This document shows positions 6,760-15,215 of a DNA stretch of 17,372 bases, one piece after another. The DNA is from Gammaproteobacteria bacterium. GTDB taxonomy: Bacteria > Pseudomonadota > Gammaproteobacteria > SZUA-229. Each line of letters begins with the position of its first letter. Within the stretch, counting starts at the first letter, position 1. The stretch lies in assembly GCA_029287815.1 (NCBI GenBank), contig JARFQK010000352.1, positions 1-17,372 of the forward strand. Reading direction: 5' to 3'. The translations under genes and the position numbers were made by a program. The notes beneath the pieces are model-generated. The model was given only the letters and a program-made list of their open reading frames with translations. It did no database searches and was not told the origin of the DNA.

Positions 6760-7935
6760 TTACTTGATAAAGCGAGCAATCCGGTAACAAGCACGTTCGA
6801 GCTGGTCTATCGGACGCGTGTACGCAAAGCGCAGATGCTTGGCGGCTTCGTATTCGCCGAAGTCGATACCGGGCGTGACCGCCACGGCTTCCTGCGCGAG
6901 CAGGCTGTGGGTCCAGGCGAATGAATCATCGGTAATCGAACTGCAGTCAGCGTAAATATAAAAAGCGCCCTCGGGCTCGACAGGCACCACGAAACCCATT
7001 TCACGCAAGGTTGGGAGCAGATAGTCGCGTCTTTCTCTGAATTCCGCGGCCCGATTATCCATGATACTGAAACACGCTCGATCGAAAGCTGCCAGCGCAG
7101 CATATTGTGCGACGGTCGGGGCCGCCAAGAACAGGTTTTGCGCAATACGGTCGATTGCATCGACGTACGCGTCCGGCACGACCATCCATCCCAGACGCCA
7201 GCCGGTCATCCCGAAGTACTTCGAGAAGCTGTTGATAATGAACAGGTCGCTGGATAGTTGCAGGGCGGTGAAATCCCGACCCGTGTAGACCAGGCCCTGA
7301 TAGATCTCATCGACGATCAGCTGCCCACCGACTGCCGCAACCGCCGCAATCAGTTCCGATAACTGCTGTTGCTGAATGACCGTACCCGTCGGATTCGATG
7401 GACTGGCAATCATCGCGGCAACCGACTTTCGGTTCCAATACTGCCCGATGTCTTCAGCGGACATTTGAAAGCGCGCCTCGGGCCCGACCGGTACCACCTG
7501 AGCATCAGCACCGAGCAATCGGATCATGTTTCGATTACACGGGTATCCGGGATCGGTGAGCAGCACATTATCACCGGTATCAACCAGCGCCGACAACGCC
7601 AATTGCAGCGCACCGGAGGCACCCGGTGTCACGATCACGCGATGCGCATCGACTTGAACATTGAATCTCTGAAGATAATAGTCGGCAATCGACTTGCGCA
7701 ACTCGGGCAACCCGACCGCTGCGGTATAGTGCGTCTTCAGTCTGCGCAATGCCAGAATACCGGCATCGATGATCGGTTGCGGCGTCGGGAAATCCGGCTC
7801 GCCAACCTCGAGATGCAACACCGACCTGCCTTCGGATTCCAGTTGTTTGGCGCGTGCGAGCAGGTCCATCACATAAAACGGACGGACAGCAGCCGCCCTG
7901 CGGGACAGGGGCGATTTGTTGCTCTGGCTTTTCAA
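6760..7935 (-). CDS. PLP-dependent class I/II aminotransferase
   Basis: A fold-type I aminotransferase of 391 residues. It shows LEVGEPDFPTP (42-52), TPGASGALQLAL (103-114), DPGYPCNR (128-135), SPSNPTGT (178-185) with PLP-contacting Asn181, VDEIY (208-212) with Asp209, and the Schiff-base lysine Lys239 in NSFSKYFGMTGWRLGW. The C-terminal LRFAYTR supplies the expected substrate-carboxylate arginine. These place it near aspartate/alanine-type aminotransferases, but the substrate cannot be read from the sequence. The start is TTG 7935, supported by GGAG seven bases upstream. The next in-frame ATG (residue 23) would remove conserved sequence. It is divergent from the M23 peptidase gene and is first in the run leading to DUF2797 and cysE. 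Confidence 0.94.
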   Translation of the reverse strand: MKSQSNKSPLSRRAAAVRPFYVMDLLARAKQLESEGRSVLHLEVGEPDFPTPQPIIDAGILALRRLKTHYTAAVGLPELRKSIADYYLQRFNVQVDAHRVIVTPGASGALQLALSALVDTGDNVLLTDPGYPCNRNMIRLLGADAQVVPVGPEARFQMSAEDIGQYWNRKSVAAMIASPSNPTGTVIQQQQLSELIAAVAAVGGQLIVDEIYQGLVYTGRDFTALQLSSDLFIINSFSKYFGMTGWRLGWMVVPDAYVDAIDRIAQNLFLAAPTVAQYAALAAFDRACFSIMDNRAAEFRERRDYLLPTLREMGFVVPVEPEGAFYIYADCSSITDDSFAWTHSLLAQEAVAVTPGIDFGEYEAAKHLRFAYTRPIDQLERACYRIARFIK

Positions 7936-8003
7936 CGATGATCTCCACGGCGCATCCTATCACAGCAGCGATAACCTGATCGGGTCATCTTGGCCGCGCG
8001 ACG

Positions 8004-8012
8004 TGCTATGCT
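8004..8012 (+). promoter_or_regulatory. Possible extended -10 promoter element for the M23 peptidase gene
   Basis: TGCTATGCT fits an extended -10 (TGn plus TATGCT). No good -35 hexamer is found at 16-18 bases upstream, which is tolerated for extended -10 promoters. Transcription would begin about 20-25 bases before ATG 8042. It rests on the motif alone. Confidence 0.35.
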
Positions 8013-8041
8013 AAGCCTAATAGTTGGCTATTCAAAAAGAC

Positions 8042-8899
8042 ATGATCCCCGTTCTCAAGCTACCGGCCACAGTCGCCTGCGCTGCGTTACTGATGAACAC
8101 ACCATTGTCCGTGATCGCACTGCCCCAGCAGGCATTGGTGCCTGGCGGGATAGCGATCATGGAACTCGATGACTTCACCGATGGTACCCGAATTACTTTT
8201 GATGATCGGAAAACCACGGTCTTCAAGCATCAGCAGTCCTGGTTTGCGCTGGCGGGCATCCCGCTGAGCGCTCAGCCCGGTGAATACAGCTTCAAGATCA
8301 GGCAGCAGGATGGAAACACCGCCGTCAACACGGTTACTGTCAACGCGAAAAAATATCAGGAGCAGCGTTTGACGATCAGGAACAAACGCAAGGTCAATCC
8401 GAACACGCAAGATTTGGAACGCATCGCCGAAGAGCGCATACGCAAACGCGTTGCCAAGAATCACTGGTCTGCGACGTATCCTGATGTTGATTTTATCTGG
8501 CCGGTTACCGGAAGAATCAGCAGTATTTTCGGGCTACGTCGGTTCTTTAACGAGCAAGAGCGCAATCCACACAGCGGCCTTGATATCGCAGCGCCCGAGG
8601 GTACCGACATCAAGGCAACCGCCGATGGCACGGTCATCGAAACTGGCGACTTTTTTTTCAGCGGCAACATGGTCTACATTGATCATGGGCGAGGACTGAT
8701 CAGCCTGTATGCCCATCTGAGCCGGATCGACGTCAAACCGGGTGATGTGCTGCGCCGTGGTGATATTATCGGCGCTGTTGGCCAGACCGGCCGGGTCACG
8801 GGCGCACATTTGCATTTTGCAGTCATCGCGAACGGTGTGCTGGTCGATCCGTTGCACTTCCTACCGCAGCAGCAACCCAGTGCACTGTCTGGCCCGTGA
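8042..8899 (+). CDS. Exported M23-family zinc metallopeptidase (peptidoglycan hydrolase-like)
   Basis: A likely periplasmic murein peptidase of 285 residues. The N-terminus MIPVLKLPATVACAALLMNTPLSV looks like a signal peptide, ending before a beta-rich region (about 30-110) and a basic linker. The LytM/M23 domain (about 150-275) has the full metal site: His177 and Asp181 in NPHSGLDIA, and His258 in AHLHF, with His225 (LYAHLS) and His256 as the catalytic pair. It is therefore predicted to be active, unlike EnvC/NlpD-type degenerate activators. I chose ATG 8042. A TTG at 8024 is in frame but would place charged residues ahead of the signal peptide. It stands alone on the plus strand, divergent from the aminotransferase. 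Confidence 0.92.
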   Translation: MIPVLKLPATVACAALLMNTPLSVIALPQQALVPGGIAIMELDDFTDGTRITFDDRKTTVFKHQQSWFALAGIPLSAQPGEYSFKIRQQDGNTAVNTVTVNAKKYQEQRLTIRNKRKVNPNTQDLERIAEERIRKRVAKNHWSATYPDVDFIWPVTGRISSIFGLRRFFNEQERNPHSGLDIAAPEGTDIKATADGTVIETGDFFFSGNMVYIDHGRGLISLYAHLSRIDVKPGDVLRRGDIIGAVGQTGRVTGAHLHFAVIANGVLVDPLHFLPQQQPSALSGP

Positions 8900-9097
8900 T
8901 CGCGCGCGGACAATCCGAGTCCGTCAGGCTTTGGCGCGACTCAAACGCGGTGACGTCAGCCACCGCCGGAGCAAAGCGTTCCAGTTGCGTGGAAGCATTC
9001 CATAAATTTCATAAACTTAACAGCGGCAAGGCTGATCCGCAGCTGCAGGAACCAGAATCAGTTTTCGGTTCTGCACAATGCTTTAAGACCAAAAAGC

Positions 9098-9125
9098 TTG
9101 CGCTGGCGACCAAATTAACGATAAT
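9098..9125 (+). promoter_or_regulatory. Predicted infA promoter
   Basis: TTGCGC (9098-9103) and GATAAT (9120-9125) are spaced by 16 bases, about 30 bases upstream of the infA ATG. Transcription would start near 9132, leaving a short leader that includes GAGAGGATGA as the ribosome binding site. It is supported by motif and position only. Confidence 0.45.
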
Positions 9126-9155
9126 GTCCACCGTTTGTTGCAAACGAGAGGATGA

Positions 9156-9374
9156 ATGGCAAAAGAAGAAGCAATTCAGATGGAGGGCAAGGTTATCGAG
9201 ACCCTGCCAAACACGATGTTTCGAGTTGAACTCGAGAACGGGCACGTTGTGACTGCCCATATCTCCGGAAAAATGCGAAAGCACTACATTCGCATCATGA
9301 CCGGCGATACCGTTACTGTTGAACTGACACCCTACGATTTGGAAAAAGGCCGTATCGTCTACCGTGCCAAATAA
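9156..9374 (+). CDS. infA: Translation initiation factor IF-1
   Basis: A 72-residue OB-fold protein beginning MAKEEAIQMEGKVIETLPNT and ending YDLEKGRIVYRAK, with the typical core FRVELENGHVVTAHISGKMR. IF-1 occupies the ribosomal A site during initiation. The length equals that of E. coli IF-1 (72). GAGG lies a few bases before the ATG. The gene converges on clpA, the same arrangement as in E. coli, although no tRNA gene like E. coli serW lies between them here. Confidence 0.98.
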   Translation: MAKEEAIQMEGKVIETLPNTMFRVELENGHVVTAHISGKMRKHYIRIMTGDTVTVELTPYDLEKGRIVYRAK

Positions 9375-9398
9375 GCCGCTGAAGATCGAACCATTGAT

Positions 9399-9412
9399 CC
9401 GGCCGTAGCCGG
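9399..9412 (+). terminator. Weak hairpin after infA
   Basis: CCGGC-CGTA-GCCGG forms a 5-bp GC-rich stem with a four-base loop 25 bases after the infA stop. An alternative GAACC/GGTTC pairing overlaps it. Only TTCTC follows, so a classic intrinsic terminator is doubtful. Confidence 0.28.
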
Positions 9413-9532
9413 TTCTCGCCGACAGTTTAGAATCCAAGGCACAAGCGGCCCAGGCGAGGACAAAGCTGAGCGTAATTGCAACGCCGTAGAGAGCGTAAGG
9501 AAGCATTGGTTTGCATATTGGCATTCTTTGCG

Positions 9533-9560
9533 TCTGTGTTCATCAGCGTTCATTTGTGGA
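9533..9560. repeat. Short degenerate 10-bp tandem repeat
   Basis: Three consecutive units, TCTGTGTTCA, TCAGCGTTCA and TTTGTGGA, lie between infA and clpA and are preceded by CTTTGCG. From memory, this pattern of GTTCA-type units resembles dispersed intergenic sequences in many bacterial genomes. I cannot check copy number here. Confidence 0.4.
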
Positions 9561-9587
9561 TCTCAACCTTCGCTGATTGAAATGCTG

Positions 9588-11840
9588 CTATGCCTTTTCG
9601 GTCGCACCTTCGCATTCTATCGATAGCTCACCATCGACCACGCTAACGCGAACCTTACCACCGCGCGTCAAGTTCCCGAACAACAGCTCATTTGCCAACG
9701 GTTTTTTCAAATGCTCCTGAATCACGCGCGCCATCGGACGAGCACCCATCTTGGCATCATACCCCTTCTCGGCGATCCAGGTTCGAGCATCTTCATCAAC
9801 GTTGATGCTGACCTTTTTCTCATCGAGCTGCGCTTGAAGCTCAACGAGGAATTTGTCGACGACACTGGCAATCGTTTTCTCATCCAGCGGGCCGAACTGA
9901 ACAATACCGTCGAGGCGATTTCTGAATTCCGGTGTGAACAGGCGCTTGATCTCTTCCATACCGTCAAGTTCATTTTTCTGCTCGGTGAAGCCCATCGACC
10001 GCCGCGACATTAACTGTGCACCAGCATTCGTCGTCATGATCAGTATCACATTACGAAAATCGGTTTTGCGTCCATTGCTATCGGTCAAGGTGCCGTGATC
10101 CATGACCTGAAGCAAAATATTGAATACTTCGGGGTGCGCCTTCTCAATTTCGTCCAGCAGCAACACCGAGTGCGGGTGTTTGGTGATCGCTTCGGTCAAT
10201 AGACCACCGTCATCAAAGCCAACGTAGCCCGGCGGCGCCCCGATCAGTCGCGACACGGTGTGACGTTCCATATACTCGGACATATCGAAACGAACCAGCT
10301 CCACCCCCATAACTTCCGCAAGCTGCTTGCAGACCTCGGTCTTACCGACACCGGTTGGACCGGAGAAAAGGAACGAGCCAATCGGTTTTTCGGGTGATCC
10401 GAGTCCGGAGCGAGACATCCGTATTGCCGTCGCCAGGGTATTGATGGCTTCATCCTGCCCGAACACGACGAGGTTCAGATCGCGCTCCAAATTCTTCAAC
10501 ACCTCTGTGTCTGACGTTGAAACTGTTTTGGACGGAATGCGCGCGATTTTGGCAACGATGTTCTCGATATCATTGACATTGACTGATTTCTTGCTGCCGC
10601 TCTTGCCGAGCAACCTTCGGTTGGCACCGGCCTCATCGATCACATCGATCGCCTTGTCCGGCAAGAATCGATCGGTGATGAAGCGCTCAGACAATTCGGC
10701 CGCAGCGCGCAATGCGTTGTTGCTGTACTTCACGTCATGATGTTCTTCAAAACGGGTCTTCAAGCCTTTGAGGATATCGATGGTTTCATCTACGGTCGGC
10801 TCTTCTATATCTATCTTCTGGAAGCGCCGTGCCAGCGCATGGTCTTTCTCGAAGATACTCCGAAACTCGGCATAGGTAGTCGAACCAATACACTTGAGAT
10901 CGCCGGATGCCAGCATCGGCTTGATCAGGTTGGACGCATCCATGACCCCACCGGAGGCCGAGCCTGCGCCTATGATGGTGTGTATTTCATCAATAAACAG
11001 GACAGCGCCATTGGTGTTCTTCAACTGCCTGAGCACGCCTTTGAGACGTTTCTCGAAGTCACCTCGATACTTGGTGCCCGCAACCAGGGCGCCCAGATCC
11101 AGAGCGTAGATCGTGCTGTGTTTCAGAACATCCGGAACTTCTTTGTCAACGATTTTTTTCGCCAGCCCCTCCGCTAGAGCGGTTTTTCCGACGCCGGCTT
11201 CACCCACCAACAGCGGATTGTTTTTTCTGCGCCGACACAAAATTTGTATAGTACGCTCGATCTCTTCGCTGCGGCCGATTAGCGGATCGATATGGCCTTG
11301 CATTGCACGTTGATTCAGATTGGTCGCGAAGTTTTCGAGTGGCTGGTTGTCGGGATCAGTGGATGTCTCCTCCCGCGTTTCAGACTCTATCTTCTGCGTC
11401 TCGTCGGAAACCTTGGCAATGCCGTGCGAAATGTAGTTAACAACATCAAGGCGAGAAACGCCCTGTTTATTCAATAAATAAACCGCTTGTGATTCCTGTT
11501 CGCCAAACATCGCGACCAGCACATTCGCGCCAACCACTTCTTTTTTTCCGGACGATTGCACATGGAACACGGCGCGCTGTAGCACACGTTGAAATCCGAG
11601 TGTCGGTTGGACTTCACCACTGACAACATCACTGAAGACGGGCGTATTTTTTTCGAGATACTCGTCCAGCTCGCTCCGAATGAGATTCAGATCAGTCCCA
11701 CAAGCCTGCAAGACAGAATTGGCGCTGCTGTTATCGAGTAGAGCGAGTAATAAATGTTCGACCGTGATGTATTCGTGTCGTTTGTCACGCGCATCATTGA
11801 AAGCGCGGTTCAATGATGCTTCAAGCTCTTTACTTAACAT
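9588..11840 (-). CDS. clpA: ATP-dependent Clp protease ATP-binding subunit ClpA
   Basis: ClpA is the AAA+ unfoldase that feeds ClpP, with ClpS delivering N-degron substrates. The product is 750 residues (E. coli 758). The N-domain (about 1-145) begins MLSKELEASLNRAF. AAA-1 has Walker A GEAGVGKT (213-220), Walker B LFIDEIH (281-287) and pore loop KYRG (257-260). AAA-2 has Walker A GPTGVGKT (494-501), Walker B LLLDEIEK (560-567) and pore loop GYVG (538-541). There is no ClpB-type coiled-coil middle domain. The ClpP-docking tripeptide is at 616-618 and reads MGF where E. coli has IGL, still within the usual hydrophobic-Gly-aromatic/Leu pattern. It follows clpS by 42 bases. Confidence 0.98.
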   Translation of the reverse strand: MLSKELEASLNRAFNDARDKRHEYITVEHLLLALLDNSSANSVLQACGTDLNLIRSELDEYLEKNTPVFSDVVSGEVQPTLGFQRVLQRAVFHVQSSGKKEVVGANVLVAMFGEQESQAVYLLNKQGVSRLDVVNYISHGIAKVSDETQKIESETREETSTDPDNQPLENFATNLNQRAMQGHIDPLIGRSEEIERTIQILCRRRKNNPLLVGEAGVGKTALAEGLAKKIVDKEVPDVLKHSTIYALDLGALVAGTKYRGDFEKRLKGVLRQLKNTNGAVLFIDEIHTIIGAGSASGGVMDASNLIKPMLASGDLKCIGSTTYAEFRSIFEKDHALARRFQKIDIEEPTVDETIDILKGLKTRFEEHHDVKYSNNALRAAAELSERFITDRFLPDKAIDVIDEAGANRRLLGKSGSKKSVNVNDIENIVAKIARIPSKTVSTSDTEVLKNLERDLNLVVFGQDEAINTLATAIRMSRSGLGSPEKPIGSFLFSGPTGVGKTEVCKQLAEVMGVELVRFDMSEYMERHTVSRLIGAPPGYVGFDDGGLLTEAITKHPHSVLLLDEIEKAHPEVFNILLQVMDHGTLTDSNGRKTDFRNVILIMTTNAGAQLMSRRSMGFTEQKNELDGMEEIKRLFTPEFRNRLDGIVQFGPLDEKTIASVVDKFLVELQAQLDEKKVSINVDEDARTWIAEKGYDAKMGARPMARVIQEHLKKPLANELLFGNLTRGGKVRVSVVDGELSIECEGATEKA

Positions 11841-11882
11841 GCCTGACCTGCCTCACATCAGATGTTGAAATCAACTCCTCAT

Positions 11883-12206
11883 CTATGCTTCTTCCATTGT
11901 ACATAGCAATGGATGTTGATTGATTTTTGAATATTCGTTGACCTGGTCAACCTTTGTTTCCGCTATTTCATGACTGAATACGCCACAAACCCCCTTCCCT
12001 TTGGTATGCACAGACATCATCACTCGCGTTGCCTTCGCATGGTCCATGCCGAAAAACGTCATCAGGACCTGAACGACAAATTCCATTGGAGTAAAGTCGT
12101 CGTTTATCAGTATGACCTTGTAACGCTTGGGTGGTTTTAAATCCGGACGTTTTTCTTCCAGCGCCAGCCCACTATCGGAGTCATAATCAGTTTTATGATC
12201 AGTCAT
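11883..12206 (-). CDS. clpS: ClpA adaptor ClpS
   Basis: ClpS binds N-end-rule substrates and hands them to ClpA, and it inhibits ClpA degradation of SsrA-tagged proteins. The 107-residue product (E. coli 106) has the flexible N-terminal tail (1-25) and the core KVILINDDFTPMEFV. The N-degron pocket residues are Asn35, Asp36 and His67, and the ending is HPLLCTMEEA. Its place directly before clpA on the same strand confirms the assignment. The ATG at 12206 has AAGGT seven bases upstream. Confidence 0.97.
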   Translation of the reverse strand: MTDHKTDYDSDSGLALEEKRPDLKPPKRYKVILINDDFTPMEFVVQVLMTFFGMDHAKATRVMMSVHTKGKGVCGVFSHEIAETKVDQVNEYSKINQHPLLCTMEEA

Positions 12207-12224
12207 GACTTACCTTCAGTGTAG

Positions 12225-12252
12225 AACATAGTAACCGATTTTTCTTTATCAA
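12225..12252 (-). promoter_or_regulatory. Predicted clpS-clpA promoter
   Basis: On the minus strand TTGATA (12252-12247) and TATGTT (12230-12225) are 16 bases apart. The -10 lies 18 bases before the clpS ATG, so the leader would be about 12 bases and still include AAGGT. The surrounding A/T-rich stretch stands out from the rest of the intergenic region. It is supported by motif and position only. Confidence 0.5.
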
Positions 12253-12634
12253 GATTAACATGCCTTCATGAATTTTACACAGTGCGCCTGAAGCCGATTT
12301 TTTGGCTACTCTCGCAATCAGACTTTCATGTCACAGCACTTGATGCGGACAATTGAAGAGCCTATCGGTTCCACCTCACCAGCGATCGGTGCGGCGGTGT
12401 CTAGCCCGCATGTTGCACGAACACCGCTCCATCGCTTTTCCCTTATGGAGGTGACAAATCCGAGGTCCAGGGCTCAGTATTCGATCCGCACCCGGCTATT
12501 CAAATGCCACGGCCCACTCAGCTCAACTCGATTCCCACGGTAGCATTCATCGTTTGGCTCAGACTTTCGCTCGGCCCGATGGCGTGAGCCATTGTGCAAT
12601 CTTCAATGGTAACGGCAAGCCTGGCACAACGCAA
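12253..12634. other. Intergenic region between clpS and the LPP20-family gene
   Basis: About 380 bases hold no gene I can support. ORFs of up to 71 codons on the plus strand have no Shine-Dalgarno or recognisable sequence. There is an imperfect nested hairpin, GGCTCA (12556-12561) with TGAGCC (12585-12590), and a TTGTGC/GCACAA pair (12592-12629) close to the end of the lipoprotein gene. Either could help end that transcript, but neither has a U-tract. No tRNA or cspD-like gene is present. Confidence 0.5.
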
Positions 12635-13663
12635 TTACTGCTCTGCAACTGCGAAATCAAGCACCGTTTGCTTCAGCTCGCTCTTCAGCGTCCTGTCGAT
12701 CTCGGCAAGCATCCGCTGATTTAGCTGGTCTGGCTGCTGCGCTGACACTTTCAACGCCCAGGATTTGTTACCGAGCGATGTACCGTCGGGAGAAAGCAGA
12801 CCCAACTCGAGCGTGCCTCGCAGCCAGTACCAGCCTTGCTGCTCGATCATGTCCTGCGTCGCTACCGTCGCAGACAAGACATAACCCGAATAGTCGACAG
12901 CCGCGTTGAATCCCGCGTTCGCCATCGCACCCTGAAGCATTTTGGCAAGGTCGCCAACAGCATCCGCGGTTACGACGGCTCGCATCTTCATTGACCGAAT
13001 CACCTGCATCTGCTCGGCCTTCAGCTCCGACAGCTTCCAGCTCGTCGGCTTGCCCCGACCACTAAGGTCCAGAACCTTCAGTGTCTTCTGCAACGCATCT
13101 CTTTCAGTCAGCATAACGATGGCTGCCTGCAAATCAGCAACTTTTCGCAGATCGGGCAGACGAGTTTGGGCACTTGCCATGACATACGCTATTTCACGAT
13201 CGAGCCGATCGATTTCGCCGCGAACGTTGTTACTGGCCTGGCTGCGGTCGAGCACGGCCAGCGCATGATGCGTCAGGTCGGCAGGACTTTGCCATCGCGC
13301 AGCGACACGAGCGCCCGCGATCATCTCACTGGTATGGATATTCACTCTGCTGGCGATGCGCGCCGATGCTTCCACCGATTCAACCCCGCCCGCCCTGAAA
13401 GACTGCACATCCTGCGTGGTTGTGGACGACTCACGAACTTGCATCTCGAAGATCTTGGCCAGATTGGCCAACGCGCGATCCTGCGCGCGCTCGGCTGTGG
13501 ATGCCGAACCTGTCGCATGGAGGTAGCGGCTATCCGGATAATCCTGCGGCTGACCGGTGATCCAGTCGGGTGCCTCTTCGGAATTGAGCAGACCGGACGA
13601 TTGCGTGCAAGCTGTCGCGATCAAACCGACAAGAAGGGATATCGATGTGAGTAATCTAGGCAT
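12635..13663 (-). CDS. LPP20-family lipoprotein
   Basis: A 342-residue predicted lipoprotein. The signal peptide MPRLLTSISLLVGLIATAC ends at Cys19. The lipobox (ATAC) is not ideal, having Ala at -3. The mature part begins with an LPP20-like segment, PDWITGQPQDYPDSRYLHATGSAS, and ALANLAKIFEMQV follows (about 33-75). These features are typical of the LPP20/FlgO-like family named after the Helicobacter 20-kDa lipoprotein. The rest (about 150-342) is alpha/beta sequence that I do not recognise. Its function is unknown. It starts seven bases after the COG3014-like gene stop and is last in the lpoB cluster, suggesting a shared role at the envelope. Confidence 0.8.
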   Translation of the reverse strand: MPRLLTSISLLVGLIATACTQSSGLLNSEEAPDWITGQPQDYPDSRYLHATGSASTAERAQDRALANLAKIFEMQVRESSTTTQDVQSFRAGGVESVEASARIASRVNIHTSEMIAGARVAARWQSPADLTHHALAVLDRSQASNNVRGEIDRLDREIAYVMASAQTRLPDLRKVADLQAAIVMLTERDALQKTLKVLDLSGRGKPTSWKLSELKAEQMQVIRSMKMRAVVTADAVGDLAKMLQGAMANAGFNAAVDYSGYVLSATVATQDMIEQQGWYWLRGTLELGLLSPDGTSLGNKSWALKVSAQQPDQLNQRMLAEIDRTLKSELKQTVLDFAVAEQ

Positions 13664-13670
13664 ATCTGCT

Positions 13671-15002
13671 TCATTGGTTGGTGTTAATGCGTGTCAAAGT
13701 GCCGCGCTCGGTGACTGGCGCCACCCAGTGACGCGTCAAGAACTCCACACGGCCAGGCCGCACTGTCACCGCCGTATCGATCGAATCGATGACGCCGCCG
13801 GCCGCATTGATGATTTCGATACTGACCTGATGGCGTCCTGGAGGTAACCGAACGCGCGCCAACTGGATTTCCTGCGGTAGTGTGGTCCAGCTCCGGGTGT
13901 CAGCCCGTTCGGTCGCCAGATTGGTCAACGTCAGCAAGAGGCCTGCAAGATCATTGTGGTCCTGGGCTGCCTTTTGTGATTGATATTTGACGACGGCCCG
14001 GGTCACAGCACGTGCCATGATCCCCGGCATTTCCTCCTCCAGTGCCCGTCGCGCGAGCTGGTCTACATTTTCGACGGCCTCCAGCTGGACGAGTTCGCCA
14101 CCGATATTCACGCGCGATCTTCTCGCGGGTTTCGCGTCATATCGGTAAACCGGCAATGCAACGCGTACATTCCCCTGAATTTCAGATGAGAATATCATGA
14201 TCGCTGACTCGCTTTTTATCGGCGCCAGGCCATTGCTCAAAATCACGATGAGTTCACCGGATGCACTCGCACCTTGCTCGGGCTCGAAACCGGCCATGCC
14301 GAACTCGGATTTCAACCGTTGATACTCGTCGGACAAACCCAGCATGGCCGAGAGACGCAACAGATCCATTTTCAGGAAAGAAGGCACGGCAAGCTGGTGC
14401 TCGTTGTAAGTCGCCAGATAGATCCCCCTGGCCTTTCGATAGGCGATCAGCGCCTGGTCGTACTCGCCCAGAGCCTCAAAAATAATTCCCGACAGATAGC
14501 GCACGAACGGGTCTTCATCCGATTGCTGAGCCCACTCCCTCATCTTGACGTCAGCCTGCAATATCTCGACGCGCGCAGCATCGAGCTGACCCAGTTGCAG
14601 GTAGTTCATCGCCATGAAGGCGTGCAGCAATATCTGCTCATAGCGGGCGCCCTTGTAGTCGCGCGTTACGTCGCTGATGGTTATTGATGTCGCCGTATCG
14701 GTAACACTGACGCCGTAAAGCAAACCAATCTGCTGTTTCGCCACTTCGAAAATCTGGTTGCTGTCAGCGTAATCCCCGGTCATGCGCCTGAGCATTCCCT
14801 TGTTAAGACTGGCCAGCACATCATTCTGGTCCTGGTCCTGCTCTTCAGCGGCCATCCTGGCCAGATCGGATCTGCCGGCCAGTAGACTATCCCGCATCGA
14901 TGCCGCCTGCTGACTGTAAGTCGCACAGCCACCCAGCGACAGAAGCAGAAAGATCAACCACCATCGTGCACAAAGTCCCGGGCAACTGGGTGTCCTGCGC
15001 AT
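13671..15002 (-). CDS. COG3014-like TPR lipoprotein
   Basis: A 443-residue predicted lipoprotein. The signal peptide has Arg-rich and hydrophobic parts (WWLIFLLLSLGGC), with a clean lipobox LGGC and acylation at Cys26. Residues about 60-250 are helical with TPR-like repeats (for example YLSGIIFEALGEYDQALIAYRKA). A beta-rich C-terminal part ends in PPGRHQVSIEIIN and VRPGRVEFLTRHWV. I assign it to the uncharacterised COG3014-type family that travels with LpoB and LPP20-like genes in other gammaproteobacteria (from memory). I chose ATG 15002. A TTG at 15014 is in frame but lacks a better ribosome binding site. It lies downstream of lpoB and seven bases upstream of the LPP20-family gene. Confidence 0.82.
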   Translation of the reverse strand: MRRTPSCPGLCARWWLIFLLLSLGGCATYSQQAASMRDSLLAGRSDLARMAAEEQDQDQNDVLASLNKGMLRRMTGDYADSNQIFEVAKQQIGLLYGVSVTDTATSITISDVTRDYKGARYEQILLHAFMAMNYLQLGQLDAARVEILQADVKMREWAQQSDEDPFVRYLSGIIFEALGEYDQALIAYRKARGIYLATYNEHQLAVPSFLKMDLLRLSAMLGLSDEYQRLKSEFGMAGFEPEQGASASGELIVILSNGLAPIKSESAIMIFSSEIQGNVRVALPVYRYDAKPARRSRVNIGGELVQLEAVENVDQLARRALEEEMPGIMARAVTRAVVKYQSQKAAQDHNDLAGLLLTLTNLATERADTRSWTTLPQEIQLARVRLPPGRHQVSIEIINAAGGVIDSIDTAVTVRPGRVEFLTRHWVAPVTERGTLTRINTNQ

Positions 15003-15215
15003 TCTCGAAATCAATGAAGGTCAATGACTGTTCAGGCCGCGCCTATCCACAGCGAAACCAACCGTGACTCGCTCCTTGCATCCACAGAATATCCTGGCCG
15101 GTGTGAGTGTCGAACGCTTATTCCAGCGGTTCGCTACGTACTTTTTGGATCCCGATGTTCGCGTGATCATGTCGCTCACTTTTGCAGAAGGTGGAGCAAG
15201 GCTAGGCGGCCACGA

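Noticed and set aside
9009..9524. 171-codon minus-strand ORF with a hydrophobic N-terminus overlapping infA
   Set aside because: It is the antisense shadow of infA, whose conserved sequence forces the opposite frame open. No Shine-Dalgarno or independent family is seen.
9375..9587. Possible tRNA between infA and clpA, as serW in E. coli
   Set aside because: No cloverleaf, T-loop (GTTCGAATC-like) or CCA end could be found in this stretch.
12328..12543. 71-codon plus-strand ORF in the clpS upstream region
   Set aside because: It lacks a Shine-Dalgarno and the product is low-information Ser/Arg-rich sequence with no known relatives.
12556..12590. GGCTCA/TGAGCC hairpin as an intrinsic terminator
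   Set aside because: No U-tract follows on either strand and the inner pairing is imperfect, so it is mentioned only as part of the intergenic description.
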